Source: Mangifera indica (lineage: Eukaryota; Streptophyta; Magnoliopsida; Sapindales; Anacardiaceae). Taken from it: a DNA stretch of 64,000 bases. The position numbers were made by a program, and so were the translations under genes. The notes beneath the pieces were generated by a model that had not been told where the DNA came from, did not search any database, and was given only the letters and a program-made list of their open reading frames with translations. Shown piece by piece: positions 55,910 to 64,000 of the stretch (position 1 is its first letter; each line of letters begins with the position of its first letter). The stretch lies in the NCBI RefSeq assembly GCF_011075055.1, contig NC_058154.1, positions 6,988,620 to 7,052,619 of the forward strand, in the 5' to 3' direction.

Positions 55910-58900
55910 AGCAATTCCCACAGTATCTCTCAACTGCTCATTCCTATATTTAAAGAAGAATATTACGAGTTTTGGATTGTCAAGATGAAAACTCTCTTCA
56001 AATCTCAACACCTGTGGGATTCTATAAAGACCGAGTATGAAGAAAATGATAAAAGACGAAGGTCAACTAAAGGAGAACAAGAAGAAGGATTCAAAAGCAC
56101 TATTTATTACTTGACAAGCAGTCCATAATGCACTTATCTTTAGAATTGCAGGAGCTAACACTTCAAAGGAAGCTTGGGCACTTGGGCAAAGTTGCAGAAA
56201 GAATTTCAAGGCTCTTCAAAGGTAATCACTGTAAAACTTCAAACTCTTTGGCATAAGTTTGAAACTTTGTTGGTGAAAATAACAAAACAGTGCAAGATTT
56301 TCTGTTTAGAGTGATTGCAATTGTTAGTCAAATAAGTACCTATAGTGATGAGATTACTGATTAGACTATAGTTTCCAAAGTTTTACAAAGCTTAACTCAA
56401 AAATTTGATCATATAGTTGCTGCCATTGCAGAATCTAACAATTTGTCTAATTTTTCCTTTGATGAACTAATGGGTTCTTTGCAAGCTCATGAGAGAACAC
56501 AGGAAAAGAATGAGGAAATCAGAAAGGATACATTCACTGGAATAGGTTATGGAAGAGCTGGCTTTCATGGCAAAGGATGTGATAGAGGTAGAGGAAGATG
56601 TCACTTTAATGGACAAGGAAGGCAGTCTTTTAGTGCACAAAAGGTGAACAAGAAAAATGTTAAATGTTATAATTGGAAGCAATTTGGGCATGTAAAGTCA
56701 AATTGTTGGAACCAAGCAAGTTACGTGGAGGAAGAAAGTCAAGAAAGTAAGTTATTTATGGCTCATATTTATACCAATGAAGTTTCAGATAATGCTTGGT
56801 TTGTGGATAGTGGGTGCTTAAATCATACGACTTACAACAAATCACCATTTAAGGAGCTTAGAGATAAAAAGCGGATACAAGTTGATGGAAAAGACACTAT
56901 TGCAGCGTAGATAAGCAATGGTAAAGTAAAATTACTTTTCAATGTCTTTCTTGTTCCTAATTTAGCAGTCTGTTAAGTGTGAGACAATTAATGGTTGGTT
57001 ATTATGCAATTGTGTTTGACAATAGAGTATGCATGATTAAAGATAAATTTGGGCAACCTATGGTGAATGTACATATAATAGAAAATAAGATGTTTGCACT
57101 TAAAATTTCTAATATGGAAAACAAGCTCTTGTTGTTAGTAAGAAAAATGATTTAAAGTTATGACATTTGCAATATAGACATTTCAATATCAAAGGCTTAT
57201 AACTGTTAAGTAAGAAAGGTATGGTTTTTAGATTGCCTCACATTAGGTCTTTTGGTTTATGTGAGGGGTGTATTGCTGGGAAAGAAGCAAGAAAATCCTT
57301 TCCAAGTGGACAGTCATGGCGAGCCTTTAAATGCCTTGAATTGATACATGCCAATTTATGTGCCTATGAGAACTACATCACTTGGTGGGTGTAAGTATTT
57401 CTTGCTCTTCACTGATGATTATAGTTGAATGAGTTGGGTTTATTTTCTAACCAATAAGTCAGAGACTTTTAAGCATTTCAGAAATTTCAAGGCTTTTGTA
57501 GAGAAGCAAAATAGAGTTTACAAAAAGACTTTACGCACAAATCAAGGTAAAGAGATTTTATCTAATGAATTTAATCTATTTTGCAAGGAAAATGGCATTC
57601 ATAAGGAGTTGATAGCATCTTACACTTCAAAGCAAAATGGGGTAGTTAAGTAAAAGAACCGCATTGTTATAGAAATGGCTCAAAGCTTTTGTAAGCTAAA
57701 GGACGTTCAAGTATGTTTTGGGCTAAAATGGTGGCAACTTCGGTTTACTTGTTGAATTTTTCTCCTACGAAGGCTGTTGTTTTCAAACACCCTATGAAGC
57801 ATGGAGAGGTACAAAGCCATCAGCAAGCCATATAAGAATTTTTTATTGTATTGCCTATGCTTTGTTAAATTCGCAAACTCATCGTAAACTCGAGAAGAAA
57901 TTTAAAAAATGCATTTTCGTTGGATATGTACTCCCTATAAAGCATATAGGCTATATAACCGTTTTAGCGGCAAAGTAAACATAAGTAGAACTATAGTTTT
58001 TGATGAAGATGCAAGTTGGGACTAGAATAGCAATAGTGAAACATGTCATATTCCAATTGAAAGTGTGATACCAACAACTGAAGGTACAGAGCGAATCCCT
58101 ACTAATTCTCCAATTCCATTTGAATCACTAGTTTTCTCACTTCCAACTTTAAGAAGTAGTAGTTCATTCTCTTTAGAAGAATCCTCTAATGAAACTCCAC
58201 ATAGAAAATTCAAACATTTGGAAGCGATCTATGAATCTTGTCAATTTGCTCTTTTTGTTTAAGATCCTACAACCTTTGAAGAAGTAGTAACCAAATAAGA
58301 ATGGCAAAATGCAATGCCGGAAAAGTTAATGGTAATTAAAAAAAATGAAATGTAAGAGATGGTAGATCTACTTGAAGGCAAGAACACAATTGGGCTTAAA
58401 TGGGTTTTTAAAACAAAACACCATGCTTACAGAAACAAGGGATTGATTTTGAAGAAAAATTTTCTCTAATCACTCGATTAGAAACTGTGAGATTATTTTA
58501 GCTTTACTTGTATAACTACATCAGCCTGTTTATCAATTTGATGCCAAGTTTGCATTTTTAAATGGAGACTTGAAAGAAGAAGTTTATGTCACTCATCCTA
58601 AAGGCATTGTGGTGAAAGGCAAGGAGATGAAGATGTATAAATTAAAAAAGTCACTTTATAGGCTAAAACTAACTTCACGGGTATAGGAAGACTGATAGCT
58701 ATTTCCATCAAAATGGTTTCAAAATGAGTGAAAATAAGCCAACTCTTTATGTGAAGAAGCAAGGAAGAGATGACTTTATCATTGTTTGCCTTTATGTTAG
58801 ATGATATCATTTATATGGGTTCTTTTTATTCACTTGTAGCCAAGTTTAAATCTAACATGATGAAAAAATTTGAAATGTTAGACATAGGGTTATTGCATTA

Positions 58901-59716
58901 TTTCCTTAGACTTGAGGTGAAGCAAGATGTAGATGGGATTTTCATTTCATAAAAGGAAAAATACAATGGATCTTCTCAAAAGATTTAAATTGCTCAATTG
59001 CGAATCAACAATTACACGCATGAACATGAATGAGAAGTTACAAGACCAATGCAAAGAATTTTAGAAGCTTGGTAAAAGGTTTGATTTATTTGACTCATGC
59101 TAGGCTAGATATTGCATTTTCTGTTGGTATAATTTCTAGGTTTATGCAAAATCCCACAAAACATCATTTTGGAGCATAAAAAGAGTCTTGCGCTATATTG
59201 CTGGAATTATTGATTATAGGATATAGTATTGGCAAGTTACAAATTTTAGGTTATGTGAATTCACTGATGGTGATTGGGCAAGTTCATTGGATGATGGAAA
59301 AAAAATTTTAGCAAGTGTCTTCACTCTTGGATCATGTGCCAACACAGAGTTTAAGGAAACAAGTTACAATAGTTTTATCCTCCTTAGAAGTTGAATGGTT
59401 ACAACAACTTCAACGAATTGTCAAATAGTTTAGATTAGAAGAATTCTTGTAGATCTTCATCAAGTTCAAGAAAGAGCAACTAAAAGCTTTTGTGACAACA
59501 AGTCAACAATTTATATGACAAAGAATCCAACATTTTATGGGAGAACAAAACATATTGACATTCGCTTTCATTTTATTCGTGACTTAGTTGCAAATGCATA
59601 ATTATAATGGAGCACTGTGGAGCGAATGAGTAGTTAGCAAATGTTATCATAAAGGCACTTGCAAAAGACAAATTTTCTATTTCAAATCTTGCCTTAGTGT
59701 ATGTAGCTTTGAATTA
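55910..59716 (+). pseudogene. Degenerate gag-pol of copia C
   Basis: Gag starts near PIFKEEYYEFWIVKMKTLFKSQHLW (about 55940-56015). The longest clean piece, 56443-56910, carries SNFSFDELMGSLQAHERT, a Gly/Arg-rich stretch, a zinc knuckle in which the second Cys is Trp (CYNWKQFGHVKSNC), and protease NAWFVDSGCLNHTT with the catalytic DSG intact. The integrase GCIAGKEARKSF and the region YFLTNKSETFKHF through SYTSKQNGVVK are at 57250-57653. RT shows DAKFAFLNGDLKEEVYV near 58540 and DDIIYMG near 58803. RNase H remnants run to TKNPTFYGRTKHIDIRFHFI-like text near 59530, then ALAKDKFSISNLALVYVALN before the stop. Multiple stops and shifts make it inactive. Confidence 0.85.
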
Positions 59717-59724
59717 AGAGGGAG

Positions 59725-59988
59725 TGTTGAAATGTGATTAAAAAAAATAGGTCCACAACTTTGAACAGACCAAGTCTTTAGAGTTTATGTGTTGAATGGT
59801 TCTTTTACTTGTTATTTAAGTATTTGTTATCTGATTATGTGTCCACGTTTTCATTACTTTGTGTGTAAGTCAATAGTGGTTGGTCACATACCTAGTTTTT
59901 AGTAATTAGTGGCTAACTTTTAGGTTCACGAGTTTATCCTTTGGTTATTGTAAATCCTTTAAATAGCTTTCATGATATGAATAAATTA
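59725..59988 (+). repeat. 3' LTR of copia C
   Basis: Partner of 55640-55907, roughly 85% alike by eye, and preceded by the purine tract. Confidence 0.85.
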
Positions 59989-60609
59989 TGAGGGAAAAAC
60001 AGAAAAAATGAGTTTTCTAAAAAAGCAACTCTACCTTTGTCATACTCTCTTTGCACTTTTTTCCTTAAGTTATAGTTTCGTAGTTTTTTTTTTTTTTTTC
60101 TTCTACCAGCAGTCTTTCTTTTATAGCAAAAAGCATTTCTTCCTTTTTTTTTAGGCATCTTTAGTAGATCTAAAGCCTGGAATGTAATGACATGGCAATT
60201 AGCAAAAAATAGTACAAAAATATAAGAGCTCGTAAATGTAAATAAATAAAATACCAACCTTACAAATAGCAAATGAGATAGAAGTAATCCAAGCCTAAAA
60301 ATATTTTAGGAAAGAAAATGTTTAAGAGAATAAATGAAATCACAAATTAAAGGAACGTAACTGAACTATAATTTGAAAGGAAAAAGAAGCAATTGTCTAA
60401 GCTCTCAAAATGGATGGCAACTAATATCCCTTTCTTCCTTTCCATTATCACCCATCAATTCTTCCTTTCTAGCTTTAATAGGGGTGGACAAGGCTACTAT
60501 TCTATTAGAATAGCCACATCGCTCCTTGCACTCATTTATTTTCCAAAAATTTTGATTTTTTAGCCCTATGATGATTGAATTGAACAATCTAAGAGCAAGA
60601 TGAAAAAAA
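59989..60609. other. Intergenic region between copia C and copia D
   Basis: T-rich runs at 60090-60110. The minus-strand frames at 59970-60272 and 60405-60587 show only low-complexity Lys-rich or unrecognised text. No gene supported. Confidence 0.5.
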
Positions 60610-60804
60610 TGTTAGGAAATCTTAGATTCTTTGTATCTTTAATGTTTAATTTTTTGATTTGGTCCTAATACATTGATTTTGTTGTATCTTACATAATATT
60701 GTTAGTTCTTGATTACATCTATTTTTGTATTTAGATAGAAATTTGAGAGAGTTGTATAAGAATAAAATTTTACAATAAATCAAAAAGTTTATCTCTTCCT
60801 ATCA
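60610..60804 (+). repeat. 5' LTR of copia D
   Basis: Begins TGTTAGGAAATCTTAG and ends near tcttcctatca before the primer-binding site remnant. Confidence 0.8.
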
Positions 60805-61524
60805 ACGTATCTAAGTGAAATTGGGCTTCTTAAAATTTCTTTTCCAACTATCTCATATTCAGTTTCCTTTAATGTTTAGTCATGGCTAACTTTTAGACCT
60901 ATGGTCCTCTGGTCGATGTCATTAGCTCTTAGTGTTAAACTTTTGTTTTTTTCCCTTTAAATGTGACCTTTAGATTAAGCATCTATCACTCAAGTTCTTT
61001 TTATCTCTCAACTTCTTGCTTTTCTTATAGATGAATGCCCTTATAAAAACTCGTGTTTGATTCTCAAGTCATAACTATCGAACCATTGACCAATGGATTA
61101 AGAAGTGACTTCCATCCCTAAAATTCCTTGTACCACCTTAATAGGAGGCATTAGTTGCAACGTTAGCAAGTAGTATAGACATATTTGAAAGGGAAAGGCA
61201 AGACTAGTCACATAGATGACACTAGGTTTTATTGGTTTCAACATAGAGTTCAACTAGATATGGATACAAATCTTGGGAAAAGAACCATTGCCTCTTTTAA
61301 TTGAAGTTTTTGTTATTGTTCATGCCAATGTTTTTAAAACAACACCGGTGATCAAATCAGTTACTTCATTGCTTCATGGTTTAATTGGTTCAACCAAATG
61401 GTTTAACCAATTCGTAAATTATAATGTATTTCCTGAATGCTATCAAATATTTAACACATTTTAAAAACAAAAGTCATATGAATTTAAACAAAGATTATTT
61501 GACATCAACCATCTAGCTTTCTCC

Positions 61525-62090
61525 TATTAAAAGCACTTGCAAGTTGTTGATCATATGCTTCACTACTTGAAAAGAACTCCATATTGAGGACTATTGTTTA
61601 AAAGAGGTGAAAAGTTGTGCTTGGAAGCCCATATTAATGTAAACTATGTTAGATCTCTGGTTAATAGAAAGTCCAATACTGGATATTGTATGTTCTTAGG
61701 AGGAAATTTGATAACATTGGCAAAGTAAATGTAATAGCAAGCTCCAGTGTAGAGGTGAAATTTTGAGCTAAGGCATATGAAATTTGTAAGCTATTGTGGT
61801 TGAAGGTTACTCTTGATGATTTGAAGATTAATAGACAGGCAATGAAATTGTATTACTATAACAAGTCAGCAATAACTTATAATTTTTTTACAACATAATA
61901 AAATGAAGCATATTGAAGTTGATACATAGTTCATAGTGAAAACTTTGGATATCAGTGCTGATTTGTACACACCATACCTACCTACTCAACAACAATTAGC
62001 AAATGTTCTAACCAAAAGGCTTCCTACATTGAGATCGTAAGAGTTGACAAGCAAGTTAGGAATTAAAAACATATATTTGCTAGCTTAGGA
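61525..62090 (+). pseudogene. RNase H and pol C-terminal fragment of copia D
   Basis: Readable pieces in order are LQVVDHMLHYLKRTPY, LCLEAHINVNYVRSLVNRKSNTGYCMFLGG, MKHIEVDT, PTQQQLANVLTKRLPTL and ELTSKLGIKNIY. This is the usual copia RNase H and tail. Stops and small shifts are frequent. It starts abruptly, with no RT in front, marking the internal deletion. Confidence 0.8.
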
Positions 62091-62095
62091 AAGAG

Positions 62096-62305
62096 CATTA
62101 GGAAATCTTAGATTTTCCATATCTTTATTATTTGATTTTGTTTTTGGTTGTAATATGTTAATTTTGTTGTATCTTATGTAATATTGATAATTCCAAATTT
62201 TTGGGATTTTAGTTATCATTTACATCTGCATATAAATAAAACTTTGAAAGAGTTATTTTAGAACGAGAATTTACAATCAACAAAGAAGTTTATCTCTTCC
62301 TATTC
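62096..62305 (+). repeat. 3' LTR of copia D
   Basis: Partner of 60610-60804. Its first two bases read CA instead of TG. Confidence 0.78.
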
Positions 62306-62559
62306 TAAAAAAAGTACACAATTGCACAATTGTCTATAAAATATTATCTTGAATTTGCAAATTGCACACACATAGAGTTAGGCTAACAACACAATTTACA
62401 AGGATAGTTTTTCATGAAAATTAAGTAATTAATAGGAATTCATGCATGTCAATATGAATGGAGATTGCCATTTAGGCTTTTTGATTTGCAAAGTATTTGA
62501 ACCAACTTGTGCAAAAGTTTCAACTCATCCTTTGATATGAATCCCATGGCTTTATAATG
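62306..62559. other. Short stretch between copia D and A3
   Basis: No recognised feature. The 72-residue minus-strand frame at 62449-62667 crosses into the A3 LTR and is not supported as a gene. Confidence 0.45.
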
Positions 62560-62932
62560 AAAGCGAATATAATTAATTCCATGATCTAAGAAAATGCATA
62601 CCCAAATTGCAGTTTGTATGTTCTTTGATGATGTTCGATGATTCAAACATTTTGAAAGATAATCCACAATATAGTTTGCCCTTTTTGTTTGTCTTTTTGG
62701 ATTCTATAGTTTTAGGTCTGTATATTCTATATTGTTTAGAAGGAGAAGAAGAAGCGTAAGTTATGATATTATTAAAGCGACAATTGGGATTTTAAACTTT
62801 AAATGCCAATTATTGCTAACTCTTATCCCATAACTTCCAAGAACAGATATGTAATTTTAACTGTAAAGGTTATTATGTCATTTTAACCCTAATGGATCGG
62901 GTTAATCCATCATGGGTGGACTAGATCCAATA
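62560..62932 (-). repeat. LTR of A3 (minus strand)
   Basis: On the minus strand it starts near tattggatctagtccaccc and contains cattagggttaaaatg. It ends near cttagatcatggaatt, in line with 1920-2305 and 39043-39430. Confidence 0.75.
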
Positions 62933-63670
62933 TCTCCTACTCACACATGATGAGTGATCTGAACCAGAACTTTTACACAAAAATCTCACAGAACAGAATA
63001 ATTCATAATAGCAAATATGTCATACGACCTTGCAAGCAACTTGCACTTGGGAGCTAATTTACTATGCATTGTTAGGAATAATAGAGTCACTTCAACTTGA
63101 ATAATAAATTGATAAAGTGTTAGTCTTGTAGTATCTCAGACTTATTTGATAACACTAGCTCTATTTAACCTCTTTTTCATCATTGCATTATTTTCCTATG
63201 TATTCATGGTCAAGTTCATTCTCCCATATGAGTGACATGATCGATCAACAATGGAGACATGTAATATATGTCTTTGTCTTCTACTTGAAATTCTCAATTT
63301 GAACTTAGCTGTTTTTTTAGTCATGTTTCATAGACTGAATCATGTGTGACCATGAGTGTCAAGTTAAGATAGTAACAATAAGAGTAAACATTAAATAACA
63401 ACAAAGAGTCTAAGGGTACCAATATGAGATAATCCTTATAAAGTCTCACATAGTGAGAGAGTAGAGATTTATCCTCTCACTATTTCAAATGGTAGTCTTA
63501 CTCATACATACATGGTATGAATTATGTGCTACAGTGTGTATTTTTTCAAATGTTATTACCAACACTGTACAAATCTTAGTTTAGTCATTATACCCAATGT
63601 CTAACCTGAGTTCTTAATTATCTCTCCAATCTTGCATGTATTACTATTTATTAAGAACTCACATATGACA

Positions 63671-63892
63671 TTCATAAGTTGTTTGGATGTGGGGAATTCA
63701 AACTGATCATTGCTAAATTCATCAATTCATGACCTCATCTTAATTAATCATCAAGGTAACATGTCTAATAATAATAATTCGTTTCTTGAGAAACTTTCCT
63801 TTTTTATGTGCATTCTTTTAACGCTATTATACTCAAGAAATGTATCTCATTTTTGCATGCTCTTTCAACATCAAAAGCAATTACTTGTGTGA
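63671..63892 (+). other. Antisense frame in the 3' region of A3
   Basis: Counterpart of the A2 antisense ORF (45350-45577, minus). It shares NSSxHDLILIN, MSNNN and SRNVSH and lies opposite to the element's own direction. Unknown product, possibly non-coding. Confidence 0.3.
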
Positions 63893-64000
63893 GTGAGCCA
63901 ATCTCAAACTTGTGTGACATTATGATCTTGTTGAACTTTCAAAATAATGTGAATACAGAGAAACATCAAGAAATCAGACATGTGAATAAAGCCAAAAAGA

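Larger units (their letters stand above)
55640..59988 (+). mobile_element. Ty1/copia retrotransposon C (degenerate)
   Basis: LTRs of about 265 bp at 55640-55907 and 59725-59988 both start TGTTGAAA(c/t) and end around tgaataaat. A purine tract (aagagggag) precedes the 3' copy. Gag, protease, integrase, RT and RNase H remnants follow in copia order. The primer-binding site is not clear (a weak agtatctctcaac near 55924), and I found no target duplication. Unlike B, nothing large is inserted in it. Confidence 0.85.
60610..62305 (+). mobile_element. Internally deleted copia element D (1.7 kb)
   Basis: LTRs of about 195-210 bp at 60610-60804 and about 62096-62305 share taggaaatcttagatt, ttttgttgtatctta and aagtttatctcttcctat. 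A worn primer-binding site (acgtatctaag, 60805-60815) follows the left copy. Between them are a non-coding leader and the RNase H end of pol; gag through RT is gone. Five A residues flank both ends, possibly the duplication but too simple to trust. A short MITE-like piece (aatgtttttaaaac) lies near 61325. Confidence 0.8.
62560..64000 (-). mobile_element. Copia family A copy 3 (A3), minus strand, cut by the window edge
   Basis: Read on the minus strand, 64000-62933 matches the 3' untranslated region of A1 (8340-9395), with ttggctcactcacacaagtaa and accttag-type blocks (gtacccttagactctttgtt). 62932-62560 matches the family LTR (ggatctagtccacccatgat). So this is the 3' end of a copy whose pol lies beyond the window. 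The text right after the LTR resembles the family primer-binding region, which is unexpected for a 3' LTR. Confidence 0.8.

Noticed and set aside
59970..60272. 100-residue Lys-rich minus-strand frame
   Set aside because: Driven by T/A runs at 60090-60150; no domain.

Overview
This is a low-GC, intron-bearing plant nuclear window, most likely from a eudicot. The host genes are plant-specific (an IQ67-domain protein and a phytolongin). Nearly all the rest is plant-type LTR retrotransposons (Ty1/copia, Ty3/gypsy), hAT and Mutator-like elements, MITEs and AT-rich microsatellites. I see no bacterial operon, CRISPR array, rRNA or tRNA gene, or infectious virus.

Layout. 1-1616 is an unidentified AT-rich stretch. 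1617-32027 is one copia element (called B here) that has been hit repeatedly. A second copia element (A1, 1920-9776) sits just behind its primer-binding site. A hAT DNA transposon (13189-29284) sits inside its pol. The hAT is itself split by a young Ty3/gypsy element (G, 15012-22718, target duplication aaatg) and by a minus-strand SIRE-like copia remnant (E, 24867-28483). Removing the insertions lets the B polyprotein and the hAT transposase each read on. LTR similarity agrees with the nesting order: G is about 98% by eye, the outer elements clearly less.

32028-38103 is genic. The IQD gene has four coding exons between 34433 and 37903 and encodes 466 residues. 38104-39016 is a long-inverted-repeat Mutator-like element. 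39043-45976 is a second copy of family A (A2). 47806-49535 is a 1.73-kb foldback element with a 9-bp target duplication and minisatellite arms. 49791-50137 is a hAT-type MITE with a perfect 8-bp duplication. 50725-51477 is an intronless phytolongin gene. 54015-54194 and 54290-55197 are two more inverted-repeat elements with 9-bp duplications. 55640-59988 is a degenerate copia element (C). 60610-62305 is an internally deleted copia element (D). 62560-64000 is a third family A copy (A3) on the minus strand, running off the window.

Function. Only two genes look intact. The IQD protein is predicted to bind calmodulin and act as a microtubule or membrane scaffold. The phytolongin is predicted to be a tail-anchored secretory-pathway longin protein. 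No transposon gene here is intact. The best preserved is the gag-protease of G, which has lost reverse transcriptase, RNase H and the integrase core through an apparently in-frame deletion. I found no convincing new biological system. The most informative structures are the datable nest, the joined gag-PR/integrase-tail frame of G, the minisatellite-armed foldback element, and the conserved leader and antisense frames of family A.
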